NCBI RefSeq assembly: GCF_021228235.1
Contig: NZ_JAJQRG010000002.1
Span: 62,001-126,000, forward strand
DNA: 64,000 nucleotides
Reading direction: 5' to 3'
DNA from: Pseudophaeobacter flagellatus
Lineage (GTDB): Bacteria; Pseudomonadota; Alphaproteobacteria; Rhodobacterales; Rhodobacteraceae
Part shown: positions 1-8,915 of the stretch, piece by piece
Layout: the number at the start of each line of letters is the position of its first letter
Position numbering within the stretch: the stretch's first letter is position 1
Position numbers and translations under genes: made by a program
The notes under the pieces: model-generated
Told to the model about the DNA's origin: nothing
Database searches by the model: none
What the model saw: only the letters and a program-made list of their open reading frames with translations

Positions 1-344
1 CTGTGCTTGGTTGAATCTGTTTTGGAATGTCGCGCTATTATGGAGATCGGTCATGGAACGCAGCTCACTTTGGAAATCACCTACTTCGCAATAGGTGGTC
101 AAATTTTCAGGTACCCTTCCCTAACTTCCATGGAACAACAAACGCAACCTCGCCCATATTCGTAGGCCCTGTGATGAAGCATTTTCCCTGCAAACTCTCT
201 TGTGATCGGAAGTCGAAATTGCTACCAGTCTAGTAATAATATATCATAACATCAGATAGTATGACACAGATCGCCCACCACAGCCGCCGGATCAGGAACA
301 TTGGGGAAACCAAGCTAAAACGCCGCAAACGAAAGGAAGACCCC
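1..344. other. Window edge without a supportable gene
   Basis: This stretch is visibly richer in A and T than the rest of the window. Frame 1 of the plus strand is open from base 1 to a TAG at 161-163 and could be the tail of a gene that starts before the window, but its translation resembles nothing I recognise. A second overlapping open frame at 27-233 is equally anonymous. A short AT-rich patch near 230-260 precedes the first credible gene and could hold its promoter. Confidence 0.3.
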
Positions 345-542
345 ATGCGGGCCTACGATCAATTGCCGCGCGACCTGCGGCTTTGGATTCAAGGGGCCAA
401 ACTGCCTTGGTCGCCTGCCTCCTGCCGCAAAATCTGGCTAAAGACCAAAGCCAGAGGCGACACCTTGGAACAGACCCTGGCCAGCCTGGACCGGGCAGAA
501 GCGGCAACTCTGGCACGCAGCGATCGGCCTGCCCGCCCCTAG
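345..542 (+). CDS. DUF6525-like small protein
   Basis: A 65-residue protein whose sequence (start MRAYDQLPRDLRLW, then LPWSPASCRKIWLK and a C-terminal LDRAEAATLARSD) matches my memory of the small uncharacterised DUF6525 family common in Rhodobacteraceae. The function is unknown. The chosen ATG at 345 follows a purine-rich ribosome-binding site at 332-340; an upstream in-frame ATG at 261 would add 28 basic residues unlike the family. There are no membrane segments or signal peptide. The gene stands alone, with no neighbour that suggests a role. Confidence 0.7.
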   Translation: MRAYDQLPRDLRLWIQGAKLPWSPASCRKIWLKTKARGDTLEQTLASLDRAEAATLARSDRPARP

Positions 543-991
543 GATCGGATATCAAACAGGCCCCATCCCCCGCAGCCGAAACAGCGGGCGCGGAACTGGC
601 AAAATGCGCCGAACCACCTACACCTCTGGATATAAGCGGTATCAATCGCACCCAAAAACTCGCCACTTGCATATCTTAGACAGTGCCGGAAAATCGGATA
701 GAAAGGTCATACAACAACCGCGAGGATACTTACCTTGACCTTTTCACTTCGTCTGCACAGATCCATGGAACGGGGGGACTTCAAGCCTCTGAACCTGAAA
801 CGCACCACGGTAAAGCCCAGCACCACGCAGTCCTCAGGCCCTGTCTCTGGCACCGCCACACGCAAAGTGCGACTGCCAATATTTAAACAGCCCAGCGCCT
901 AGGAATTGCCCTTCGGATCGGATCAAGCGGAGATGACGCTGGACTGAATGACGCTGCCCAGTCTGCGTTTTGCCAGTCGGCGCACAGCCGA
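543..991. other. Intergenic stretch, possible 45-codon ORF
   Basis: About 450 bases lie between the DUF6525-like gene and the end of the decarboxylase gene. An ATG at 765 opens a 45-codon plus-strand frame ending at the TAG at 900-902, rich in Thr, Ser, Pro and Lys. It lacks a clear ribosome-binding site and is not a family I know, so I do not call it a gene. I see no terminator or repeat here. Confidence 0.3.
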
Positions 992-2347
992 TCAGCCTTC
1001 ACCTTTGGCGCCGATCCCGACCAGCAGATTGATGAGCTGGTCCACATGCCTGTCCTGGGTGCGAAAGGAGGATAGGCTGATGCGGAATGCCGGGCGGTCT
1101 TGCCAGACGGTGCCACCAAACCAAGAGGTACCACTTTGCTGAACTTTCTGCAAAATGACCTCGGTTGCAGCATCGTCCCCGCCGCGCACCAAGACCTGAT
1201 TGAGCACCACCCGGTTCAACACCTCAAACCCAGCCTCCTCCAGGGCAGCACAAATTCGACGGGCCTGATTGTGGTGGCCTGTGACCAGATCTGCGATCCC
1301 CGCCTTGCCCAGGCTGCGCAGCGCTGCCCAGATTGGAATACCGCGCGCCCGACGCGAGAATTCCAGCGTCAGGTTCTTTTGCGCCTCTGCCGAGGCGGTG
1401 GAATAGGCGGCATCGCTGTTCATCACCCGGGCCAGAGCCTGGGGATCCCGGCAAATCGCCATGGCGCCGTCATAGGGGGTGTTGAGCCATTTATGGCCAT
1501 CGGTGGTCCAGCTGTCGGCGCCTTCGATCCCCGTGGTCAAATCGCGCAACCCTGGCGCCGCGCGGGCCCAGAGCCCAAAGGCCCCATCCACATGCACCCA
1601 GGCCCCTGCGGCCTTGGCTCGGGGAATGATCGCGGCGAAATCATCAAACTCACCCGTGTTGACCTCGCCCGCCTGCAACACCAGCAGGGTCGTTGCATCC
1701 ATGTCCGGCAACTGGTCCGGCAGGATCCGCCCCTGGTCATCCACCGGTGCCTTGACCACCCGGTTCCAGCCAAAGCCCAGCACCTGCAGCGCTTTGCGCA
1801 CAGTGACATGGGTGCTGGCAGGCACCACCACCTTGACCTCGGGCGCGCCATGCAGCCCATCATTTACCACATCCCAGCCCTGCCGCGCCAACAGATCGGC
1901 CCGGGCAGCTGCCAGACAGCTGAGCCCACAGGCAGTGGCAGAGGTGCCAAAGGCCACGGCACTGCTGCGCGGCAAGTCCAGGATCTCCAGCATCCACTTG
2001 CTGGCCTGCTGTTCAAGAGCATAGGCCGTCGGGCTGCCATCCTCAGTCGAGGCGCATTGATCCCAGGCAAGCGCCAGACGTTCCGCCGCTGCCGCCACCG
2101 GCAGGCTGGCGCCAATAACAAAGCCAAAATAGTTCGGCCCGTTAGAGGCCACTGTGGCCGGTGAACCCAGATCATCCATCAAGGCAATGGTTTCCGCTGC
2201 GGGGCGCCCCTGGTCGGGCAGAGCCTCATCAAATCCCGAGAGCGCAGCAACATCCTGATCACTGGGAAAAACGCGACGTGTCTCGGCACCCGACACATAG
2301 CTGCGGCCGCGCCTGTCGGCTTCCTGTAGCAACTGATCCTCATCCAT
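992..2347 (-). CDS. PLP-dependent amino acid decarboxylase family (group II)
   Basis: A 451-residue fold-type I PLP enzyme of the group II decarboxylase family (aromatic amino acid, glutamate, histidine and tyrosine decarboxylases). The PLP-binding lysine is Lys286 in TDGHKW, and the aspartate that contacts the pyridine nitrogen lies in HVDGAFG at 252-258. The length is normal. The family decarboxylates an amino acid to an amine and CO2; the substrate cannot be read from sequence, and some members are annotated as aminotransferases. It is divergent from an ArsR-type regulator with only 58 bases between the starts, and a PACE amine or biocide exporter follows that regulator. This suggests a small amine production and efflux unit (inference). 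Confidence 0.85.
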   Translation of the reverse strand: MDEDQLLQEADRRGRSYVSGAETRRVFPSDQDVAALSGFDEALPDQGRPAAETIALMDDLGSPATVASNGPNYFGFVIGASLPVAAAAERLALAWDQCASTEDGSPTAYALEQQASKWMLEILDLPRSSAVAFGTSATACGLSCLAAARADLLARQGWDVVNDGLHGAPEVKVVVPASTHVTVRKALQVLGFGWNRVVKAPVDDQGRILPDQLPDMDATTLLVLQAGEVNTGEFDDFAAIIPRAKAAGAWVHVDGAFGLWARAAPGLRDLTTGIEGADSWTTDGHKWLNTPYDGAMAICRDPQALARVMNSDAAYSTASAEAQKNLTLEFSRRARGIPIWAALRSLGKAGIADLVTGHHNQARRICAALEEAGFEVLNRVVLNQVLVRGGDDAATEVILQKVQQSGTSWFGGTVWQDRPAFRISLSSFRTQDRHVDQLINLLVGIGAKGEG

Positions 2348-2375
2348 GGCAGTCTCTCCCCATCCGATTTAATAT

Positions 2376-2407
2376 CGAAAAATATCTATATAGAAGATTC
2401 ACTATAT
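2376..2407. promoter_or_regulatory. Divergent promoter region with candidate operator
   Basis: The 58-base gap between the decarboxylase and regulator genes is strongly AT-rich. It holds the inverted repeat ATATAG (2388-2393), eight bases, CTATAT (2402-2407), which overlaps the start codon of the regulator gene. Next to it lies an imperfect AATAT/AATAT pair at 2371-2385. A site here could let the ArsR-type protein control both genes. The arms are short and the AT bias makes chance repeats likely. Confidence 0.35.
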
Positions 2408-2732
2408 GAACAAGCCGCTCGTCACCCATCTTGCCGCGCTGCGCGCCCTGGCCAATCCACATCGGGTTCAGATCATGGATTGGCTGCTGGATCCCCAAAG
2501 CCATTTCCCGCCGCAGCGCGATGGTGATCTGGTTTTGGATGGTGTTTGTGTTGGCTTTATCACCGACAAAACCGGCCTCAGCCAACCGACAGTGACCAGC
2601 CATATGAAAAGCCTGGAGCAGGCCGGGTTGGTGAGCTCAAAAAAGATCAAGAACTGGGTATTCTACAAGGCAAACCAAGCGGCACTGCAACAGATCGCCA
2701 CCAGCTTTACCAGCGCCAGCGAAGCGCTCTAA
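2406..2732 (+). CDS. ArsR-family winged-helix transcriptional regulator
   Basis: A 108-residue winged-helix regulator. An N-terminal helix (LAALRALANPHRVQIMDWLL) is followed by a recognition helix around residues 57-75 (TGLSQPTVTSHMKSLEQAGLV) and a wing with KNWVFYKAN, the ArsR/SmtB layout. The metal box ELCVCDL of ArsR and SmtB is not preserved; only one Cys sits there, in GVCVGF, so it probably senses something other than a soft metal through that site. It is divergent from the decarboxylase and its stop codon overlaps the stop of the convergent PACE gene. Autoregulation and control of the decarboxylase are inferred from position. Confidence 0.8.
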   Translation: MNKPLVTHLAALRALANPHRVQIMDWLLDPQSHFPPQRDGDLVLDGVCVGFITDKTGLSQPTVTSHMKSLEQAGLVSSKKIKNWVFYKANQAALQQIATSFTSASEAL

Positions 2733-3157
2733 TCGGTGGTCGGCCGCGCTGGAATCGGAAACACCAGATCATAGGCCCAGTTATAAACAAAGGCATAGAC
2801 AAGATAAAATCCGGCGAACCCCAGGTCCATCACCAGCGCGGCCCAAATTCCGATTTGCAGGTGCCAGGCGATGAAGGGCAACAGCATCGCCAACAGACCT
2901 GCCTCAAACAGCAGCGCATGAAAAACCCGCAGGACCGGCCATTTCCGACTGTGCCCAACCCAGTATATCATGGCGCGGTCAAAGCCGAGATTGAACAGAT
3001 AGTTCCAGAGTGTTGCCAGGGTCGCCCCGACCAGGGCAATTACGCCAATTGCGTGCATCTCCAGCCCAAAGGCCCAGGCTCCCAGAGGGATGGCCACCAG
3101 TAGGCCGATTACTTCAAAACTGATGGCGTGACGAATTCGATCTGCTGTACGGCGCAT
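2729..3157 (-). CDS. PACE-family multidrug/diamine efflux transporter
   Basis: A 142-residue, four-helix membrane protein built from two BTP (bacterial transmembrane pair) repeats, the hallmark of proteobacterial antimicrobial compound efflux (PACE) proteins such as AceI. Repeat 1 spans about residues 1-65 and repeat 2 about 70-140. I chose the ATG at 3157 because GGAA stands six bases upstream and because it makes the family glutamate (in AISFEVIGL) residue 15, exactly as in AceI; an ATG four codons earlier is possible. Known PACE members export chlorhexidine and, in some cases, short diamines by proton exchange. The gene converges on the ArsR-type regulator, and both stop codons overlap. 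Confidence 0.82.
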   Translation of the reverse strand: MRRTADRIRHAISFEVIGLLVAIPLGAWAFGLEMHAIGVIALVGATLATLWNYLFNLGFDRAMIYWVGHSRKWPVLRVFHALLFEAGLLAMLLPFIAWHLQIGIWAALVMDLGFAGFYLVYAFVYNWAYDLVFPIPARPTTD

Positions 3158-3464
3158 CTGAGATTCCATATCTCTGCGGCCCCAAAGGGCCCCAAACCGG
3201 GCCGTCCCGTGCGCTATCCCGCCGCATGCGGGGAGGTCGTCCTCATCTTTCCGGTACTATATCGCCGATCCTGCGCGTAGCAAGAGCCCCCCCTGTGCTT
3301 TTCCTTTCTTTCGGCACCATTCTGCTGTATGGGCGACTTATCTGAGACACGTGCTTGGCTTCGACACGCGAAATAAAGATGGAAGAAGCCGGCGGCAATG
3401 CGGCCGCTACATGCAACGGGAGACCCGGGATCCGCCTGGGAGTGCTCCCATATAGGATGCTGAC
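3158..3464. promoter_or_regulatory. Leader of pnp with start-proximal hairpin
   Basis: About 300 bases separate the PACE gene from pnp; no rpsO is present, although rpsO often precedes pnp. Just before the start codon, TGGGAG (3437-3442) can pair with CTCCCA (3445-3450), and AGGA at 3454-3457 serves as ribosome-binding site. PNPase represses its own synthesis in enterobacteria through a processed leader hairpin; this structure is in the right place for something similar, but that is analogy only. I could not fix a promoter. Confidence 0.35.
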
Positions 3465-5597
3465 ATGTTCAACGTTACGAAAAAATCGATGCAGTGGGGC
3501 GAAGAAACGCTGACACTGGAAACGGGCAAAGTTGCCCGTCAGGCTGATGGCTCGGTCATCGCCACCCTAGGTGAAACAAGCGTTATGGCCAATGTGACTT
3601 TTGCCCGCCAGCAAAAGCCTGGTCAGGACTTCTTTCCCCTGACCGTCCACTACCAGGAAAAATACTATGCCGCGGGTAAAGTGCCCGGCGGTTTCTTCAA
3701 GCGCGAAGCGCGCCCAACCGAAAAAGAAACACTGACTGCGCGCCTGATCGACCGTCCGATCCGCCCGCTGTTTGTGCCTGGCTTCAAAAACGAAGTCCTG
3801 GTGATGTGCACCGTGCTAAGCCACGATCTGGTCAATGACCCGGATATGGTTGCGATGATCGCAGCCTCTGCGGCGCTGACCCTGTCTGGCGCGCCTTTCA
3901 TGGGCCCAATCGCAGCGGCCCGCGTTGGTTTTGAAGGCGGCGAATACGTCCTCAACCCAACCGTCGACGACATGCAGGACCTGCGCCTGAACCCTGATCA
4001 GCGCCTGGATCTGGTTGTTGCCGGCACCAAAGACGCGGTGATGATGGTCGAATCCGAAGCCTATGAGCTGTCGGAAGCTGAAATGCTCGGCGCGGTCAAA
4101 TTTGCCCATGAGGCCATCCAGCCGGTGATCGACCTGATCATCTCGCTGGCAGAAGACGCCGCGAAAGAGCCCTTCGACTTTGTCGCGCCCGACTATGCTG
4201 ATCTGTTTGAAGCTGTGAAAGCTGCTGGTGAAACAGAAATGCGCGCCGCCTTTGCGATCAGCGACAAGCAAGAGCGCACCGCCGCTGTTGCCGCCGCACG
4301 CGCCATCATCAAAGAATCCCTGACCGAAGAGCAGCTGGACGACGCCAACCTTGGTTCCGCCCTGAAAAAGCTGGAAGCAGGCATTCTGCGTGGCGATGTT
4401 GTCAAAACCGGCAAGCGTATCGATGGCCGTGCCACCGACGAAATACGCGATATCGTGTCCGAAACCGGCCTGCTGCCACGGACCCACGGTTCCGCCCTGT
4501 TCACCCGTGGTGAAACCCAGGGTCTGGTTGTGACCACGCTGGGCACCGGAGATGACGAACAGTTCATCGACGCGCTGCATGGCAACTTCAAGTCGAACTT
4601 CCTGCTGCACTATAACTTCCCTCCCTATTCGGTTGGTGAAGTTGGTCGTGTGGGCGGCCCCGGCCGTCGTGAAATTGGTCACGGCAAGCTGGCATGGCGT
4701 GCGCTTCAGGCGGTTCTGCCTGCGGCAACCGACTTCCCCTACACCATCCGCGTGGTGTCCGAGATCACCGAATCGAACGGCTCCTCCTCGATGGCCTCCG
4801 TTTGCGGTGGTTCCTTGTCGATGATGGATGCAGGTGTGCCGCTGAAAGCGCCGGTTGCCGGTGTGGCCATGGGTCTGATCCTGGAAGACGACGGTTCCTA
4901 CGCGATCCTGTCCGACATCCTGGGTGACGAAGATCACCTCGGCGACATGGACTTCAAAGTGGCCGGTACCGAAGCAGGCATCACCTCTTTGCAGATGGAC
5001 ATCAAGATCGCAGGCATCACGCCCGAGATCATGGAAAAAGCCCTGGAGCAGGCCAAAGCTGGCCGTATCCACATCCTCGGCGAGATGAACAAAGCGCTGT
5101 CCGGTGCTGCCGACTTCTCGATCCACGCGCCCCGCATCGAGACCATGCAGGTGCCCACCGACAAGATCCGTGAAGTGATCGGTTCTGGCGGTAAAGTCAT
5201 CCGCGAGATCGTCGAGGTTTCCGGCGCCAAGGTTGATATCAATGACGAAGGCATCATCAAGATCGCATCGCCAAACGGCGACTCGATCAAGAAAGCCTAC
5301 GACATGATCTATTCCATCGTGGCCGAGCCAGAAGAAGGCAAAGTCTACACCGGGAAAGTTGTCAAAATCGTCGACTTCGGTGCCTTCGTGAACTTCTTTG
5401 GCAAGCGCGACGGCCTGGTACATGTCAGCCAGATCGAAAATCGCCGCCTGAACCACCCTTCGGATGTTCTGAAGGAAGGCCAGGAAGTGAAAGTGAAGCT
5501 CTTGGGCTTTGACGATCGTGGCAAGGTGCGCCTGTCGATGAAAATGATCAATCAGGAAACCGGCGAAGAGATGGCTCCTGAGCAAAAAGAAGACTGA
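3465..5597 (+). CDS. pnp: Polyribonucleotide nucleotidyltransferase (PNPase)
   Basis: A 710-residue PNPase, which degrades RNA 3'-5' by phosphorolysis, acts in the RNA degradosome and can add 3' tails. The order is two RNase PH-like core domains separated by an all-helical linker (about 1-545), a KH domain from about 565 with the loop IGSGGK, and an S1 domain from about 625 ([17 protein letters not shown]). The length is standard. The second core carries [11 protein letters not shown] and [10 protein letters not shown], typical of the phosphate-binding catalytic half. The gene stands alone between its leader and a strong intrinsic terminator. No defect is visible. Confidence 0.97.
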   Translation: MFNVTKKSMQWGEETLTLETGKVARQADGSVIATLGETSVMANVTFARQQKPGQDFFPLTVHYQEKYYAAGKVPGGFFKREARPTEKETLTARLIDRPIRPLFVPGFKNEVLVMCTVLSHDLVNDPDMVAMIAASAALTLSGAPFMGPIAAARVGFEGGEYVLNPTVDDMQDLRLNPDQRLDLVVAGTKDAVMMVESEAYELSEAEMLGAVKFAHEAIQPVIDLIISLAEDAAKEPFDFVAPDYADLFEAVKAAGETEMRAAFAISDKQERTAAVAAARAIIKESLTEEQLDDANLGSALKKLEAGILRGDVVKTGKRIDGRATDEIRDIVSETGLLPRTHGSALFTRGETQGLVVTTLGTGDDEQFIDALHGNFKSNFLLHYNFPPYSVGEVGRVGGPGRREIGHGKLAWRALQAVLPAATDFPYTIRVVSEITESNGSSSMASVCGGSLSMMDAGVPLKAPVAGVAMGLILEDDGSYAILSDILGDEDHLGDMDFKVAGTEAGITSLQMDIKIAGITPEIMEKALEQAKAGRIHILGEMNKALSGAADFSIHAPRIETMQVPTDKIREVIGSGGKVIREIVEVSGAKVDINDEGIIKIASPNGDSIKKAYDMIYSIVAEPEEGKVYTGKVVKIVDFGAFVNFFGKRDGLVHVSQIENRRLNHPSDVLKEGQEVKVKLLGFDDRGKVRLSMKMINQETGEEMAPEQKED

Positions 5598-5621
5598 TCC
5601 AGCCTTCTGATCTGACGAATG

Positions 5622-5656
5622 AAAAGGCCCCGGCGTGTTGCGCCGGGGCCTTTTTT
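5622..5656 (+). terminator. Rho-independent terminator of pnp
   Basis: A perfect ten-base stem, GGCCCCGGCG (5626-5635) with CGCCGGGGCC (5641-5650), encloses the loop TGTTG and is followed by six T. It is preceded by an A-run, so weaker activity from the other strand is possible. It sits 24 bases after the pnp stop. Confidence 0.93.
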
Positions 5657-5776
5657 CACGCCCGTTGCGGCACCAGATCACCCCTGTTTCCAACAGGCAC
5701 AGATCATCAATGGCAGGCAGGCACCGGGTCTGTGCAGATAGCTTTCCCCGGCGCCGGATCTGCGCTAGGTGAAGAT

Positions 5777-6493
5777 ATGCATTCACTGATCATCCATATG
5801 CCCGGCAGCAGCAACCGCGCCGCCAATGTCGAACACCTGCTGTTCTCGCTCCCCGACGCCGAGGTGATCGAGGCCGTGAACGGGCGCAAGGTCGCCGCAG
5901 ATCACGCAGAGATACTGCGCCCCGGCGACCTGCATCAGCCGCCCTACCCCTTTGCGCTCGGCCCCGGCGAAATTGGCTGCTTCCTGTCGCATCGGCGCTG
6001 CTGGCAGCGCATTATCGATACCGGCTGGGACTACGCACTGATTGTCGAAGATGACCTGGCCCTTGACGCAATCGGCTGGGGCCAAGCCTGCGCCCTGATC
6101 GACCGCTTTGCCACCCCGGATTGCTTTATCCGCCTGCCGGCCAAACGCCGCGAGGCCCCCGCCACCCAGCTCGGCCAGGAAGGCGATAGCAAACTGTTCC
6201 TGCCCAAAGTGATCGGGCTACAGACCGTGGCGCAGGTGGTTGGCCGCACCGCTGCCCAGCGCCTGTTGGCCGCAACCGAGATGTTGGACCGTCCGGTGGA
6301 CACCTTTCTGCAGATGCATTGGATCCACCAACAGCCGATTCACACCATCCTGCCCAACGGCGTTTCCGAACAGACCGAGGCACTGGGGGGATCCACCATC
6401 CAGAAACAAAAATCCGGCAGCAAACTCACCCGAGAATTCAAACGCACCCTCTATCGCGCCCAGATCTCATCACGGCCGCAAACAGCGAAATAG
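5777..6493 (+). CDS. Glycosyltransferase family 25 (LPS biosynthesis type)
   Basis: A 238-residue GT25 enzyme of the LgtB/LPS galactosyltransferase type, which adds a sugar from a UDP-donor to a surface glycan at the cytoplasmic face. The family blocks are present: GEIGCFLSHRRCW at about residues 64-76 and the donor/metal motif IVEDD at about 89. The ATG at 5777 has GGTGAAG upstream; an earlier in-frame ATG at 5732 would add 15 residues before the conserved N-terminal strand. There are no partner glycan genes next to it; the main glycan locus lies 42 kb away. The acceptor is unknown. Confidence 0.82.
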   Translation: MHSLIIHMPGSSNRAANVEHLLFSLPDAEVIEAVNGRKVAADHAEILRPGDLHQPPYPFALGPGEIGCFLSHRRCWQRIIDTGWDYALIVEDDLALDAIGWGQACALIDRFATPDCFIRLPAKRREAPATQLGQEGDSKLFLPKVIGLQTVAQVVGRTAAQRLLAATEMLDRPVDTFLQMHWIHQQPIHTILPNGVSEQTEALGGSTIQKQKSGSKLTREFKRTLYRAQISSRPQTAK

Positions 6494-6828
6494 AACAGCG
6501 CCCCGGCAGCCGGTTCCAGGCTGACCAGAGAGTCCTTTCTGTGCAAATCATCAGGCATGACCACCTTGCTTCAGAAAATAGCCCCCCAGTGCCAAGCGCG
6601 AATTACCACCCCGGTCTGACAGCTGGATGGGCCGGGTAGCCTTCGTTTTTCTGAATGACCGGCGCGCGACATGCGCCAACACAGCTGTTTTCCATGTCTC
6701 ACACATCCCCAACGCTGCATCTGGCACCAGGCTCAGCTGTGCGGGACATTGCCGAGCATGCGATATCGTTAGTCTATGACTGCAAGTGGCTCTATGCTGT
6801 CACTTAAGACAGGTCAAAGACATCATCG
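6494..6828. other. Gene-free spacer
   Basis: About 335 bases without a credible reading frame. I see no terminator hairpin, tRNA or repeat in it. It presumably holds the promoter for the sterol-desaturase family gene, which I could not place. Confidence 0.4.
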
Positions 6829-7698
6829 GTGCTTGAAATGCCGCAAACCATTCTGGAACAAGAAACAGTCATCCGCCTCACGGTCTTTCTTGGCGTATTG
6901 ATTGGCATGGCGGTCTGGGAGGTAGCAGTGCCACGTAGGAGAGTGGAAATTCCTCGTCTCCTGCGTTGGTCGAACAATCTTGCCCTGGTCGTGCTGGACA
7001 CGCTGCTTGTCAGGCTTGCATTCCCAGTTGTCGCTGTCGGGCTCGCCGTGACCGCCCAGGAAAATGGCTGGGGCCTGCTCAATCAGATACGCATTCCGGG
7101 CTGGATGGTGTTCCCCGTTGCTGTTCTAGCACTGGATCTCGCCATCTACTTGCAACATGTCCTGTTTCATGCGGTCCCAGTACTTTGGCGTTTGCACCGG
7201 ATGCACCATGCTGATCTCGAGTTTGACGTCACGACGGGCCTGCGATTTCACCCTCTGGAAATCCTTCTTTCCATGGTGATCAAGCTTGGCGTTGTGCTGG
7301 CTCTTGGGCCGCCCGCATTTGCGGTTTTGATTTTCGAAGTGCTGTTGAATGCAAGCTCTCTGTTCAACCACTCCAACATTCGTCTTCCGCTCAGGATTGA
7401 TTCGGTGTTGCGGCTGTTCATCGTCACGCCAGACATGCACCGCGTCCATCACTCGATTCACCCGTCAGAGACCAACAGCAACTTTGGCTTCAACCTGCCG
7501 TGGTGGGATCGAATTTTAGGAACCTACCTGGCACAACCCAAGTCCGGGCATGAAAACATGACAATTGGAATTGAGCAGTTTCGAAACCTGCGCAGTCTCT
7601 GGCTTGATCGAATGCTCATTCAACCTCTTCTTGGTCGGGCCAGCAGGTATCCTATCAATCGAGCAGAAGAACCTTCGCAAGGTGATCAAGAGCTTTAA
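6829..7698 (+). CDS. Sterol desaturase / fatty acid hydroxylase family protein
   Basis: A 289-residue integral membrane di-iron enzyme of the fatty acid hydroxylase superfamily. The three histidine clusters that bind the two irons are visible: HVLFH around 107-111, HRMHH around 123-127 and HRVHH around 204-208, set among four or more hydrophobic segments. The family oxidises lipids or sterols using O2, for example in hydroxylation or ether-lipid cleavage; the substrate here is unknown. The start is uncertain: a GTG at 6829 and an ATG three codons later at 6838 share the frame and neither has a strong ribosome-binding site. The gene is isolated on this strand. Confidence 0.85.
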   Translation: MLEMPQTILEQETVIRLTVFLGVLIGMAVWEVAVPRRRVEIPRLLRWSNNLALVVLDTLLVRLAFPVVAVGLAVTAQENGWGLLNQIRIPGWMVFPVAVLALDLAIYLQHVLFHAVPVLWRLHRMHHADLEFDVTTGLRFHPLEILLSMVIKLGVVLALGPPAFAVLIFEVLLNASSLFNHSNIRLPLRIDSVLRLFIVTPDMHRVHHSIHPSETNSNFGFNLPWWDRILGTYLAQPKSGHENMTIGIEQFRNLRSLWLDRMLIQPLLGRASRYPINRAEEPSQGDQEL

Positions 7699-7930
7699 CT
7701 GACCGCTCAATACACCCAGCGGACGCTGGTAAACACTGCAGCATTGGGCCGCATGTCTCGTCCTTGCTGAACACCCCAGATGAGATCTGCCTAGGGCACC
7801 GCAACACAGAGGGGATCATCCCTTTGCCACAACGGAGGCAGAGTTTCAGCTGTATTCCCGGCATTTTGTGCCGCCAGCCCCGAAAAAGGGCTTCACCCTC
7901 GTGGTGTATGCCTCAATCGCGAAATGGCTC

Positions 7931-7961
7931 AAAAAAGCAAAGGGGCCATTGGCCCCTTTGC
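7931..7961 (-). terminator. Rho-independent terminator of the peroxiredoxin gene
   Basis: Read on the minus strand, GCAAAGGGGCC (7961-7951) and GGCCCCTTTGC (7947-7937) form a perfect eleven-base stem around a three-base loop, followed by six T (7936-7931). It lies 25 bases after the peroxiredoxin stop. The rest of 7699-7930 has no gene I can support. Confidence 0.93.
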
Positions 7962-7986
7962 AGAACGTCACAGCTGTCTTCCAGCT

Positions 7987-8640
7987 TCAGCTGGGCGCTT
8001 TGGTTTTGCGCAGATAGGGGAAGACGGTCTCGAATTCGCCAAACTTGGCCTTGGCATCTTCGTTCGATACGGTCGGCGGAATGATCACATCTTCACCCGG
8101 AACCCAGTTGGCCGGGGTGGCGACACCGTTGCCAGTGGACATTTGCAGCCCATCCAAGGCGCGCAGGATCTCGGCAAAGTTGCGGCCAACCGACATCGGG
8201 TAGGTCATCGACAACTTCAGCTGTTTGTCGGGACCAATGATAAAGACAGACCGCACCGTGGCACTGTCAGCAGGGGTGCGCCCATCGGGCATGTAGGCCT
8301 CGGCGGGCAGCATGTCAAAAGCTTTGGAAACGGCCAGACCTTCATCGGCGATGATCGGGAAACCAGCGGCGGCATTGCCGTATTTCTCGATATCATCTTT
8401 CCATTTCTTATGGTCCTCGACACCATCAACAGAGACGCCGATGACCTTGGTGCCGCGCTTCGCCCACTCATCACTCAACTGCGCCACTGCCGAAAACTCG
8501 GTGGTGCAGACCGGGGTGAAATCCTTGGGGTGAGAAAACAAAATGGCCCAGCTGTCGCCGATCCAATCGTGGAAGCTGATCTCTCCCTGGTCGGTTTCGG
8601 CGGTGAAGTTTGGAACGACATCATTAATACGCAAACCCAT
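7987..8640 (-). CDS. 1-Cys peroxiredoxin (Prx6 subfamily)
   Basis: A 217-residue thiol peroxidase of the AhpC/TSA superfamily that reduces H2O2 and organic or lipid hydroperoxides in the cytoplasm. The peroxidatic cysteine is Cys45 in FTPVCTTE; the extended C-terminal region with PANWVPGEDVIIPP is diagnostic of the Prx6 (1-Cys) group. The start at 8640 follows GAGGAGA at a good distance; an upstream ATG at 8664 would place extra residues before the conserved MGLRINDVVPNF. The gene is monocistronic with its own terminator. Confidence 0.93.
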   Translation of the reverse strand: MGLRINDVVPNFTAETDQGEISFHDWIGDSWAILFSHPKDFTPVCTTEFSAVAQLSDEWAKRGTKVIGVSVDGVEDHKKWKDDIEKYGNAAAGFPIIADEGLAVSKAFDMLPAEAYMPDGRTPADSATVRSVFIIGPDKQLKLSMTYPMSVGRNFAEILRALDGLQMSTGNGVATPANWVPGEDVIIPPTVSNEDAKAKFGEFETVFPYLRKTKAPS

Positions 8641-8915
8641 AACGGTCTCCTCTTTGGTCATCATCGGGCCAGTCTACAGCCCGGTTTCATGATGCCGCAA
8701 CGTTACAGCCCAACAGGAAATTCACCACCCCAAAACACCAGAGCCATGGCTGATTGGGCCAATCCCTGCCAAACTTTGCCGTCAATCCGACTGGCACGAA
8801 TAATTTGATCAAATTATTCCGCATGAGAGCTTGCCCCTCCGTAACCGGGATGACAGAGTACCGCTTGACCTCTGGCCAGCCAGCCAGAACCTGCATCGAA
8901 ATGGGAGACCCGGAC

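Noticed and set aside
27-233. A 68-codon frame at the window edge
   Set aside because: No family resemblance and no ribosome-binding site; an overlapping frame is equally open.
765-902. A 45-codon frame before the decarboxylase gene
   Set aside because: Weak initiation signal, low-complexity Thr/Ser/Pro content and no known relative; kept only as a note on the spacer.
3816-5786. A very long open frame (over 650 codons) on the strand opposite pnp
   Set aside because: It mirrors the codon bias of pnp, has a low-complexity His/Asp/Gly-rich translation and no recognisable domain.
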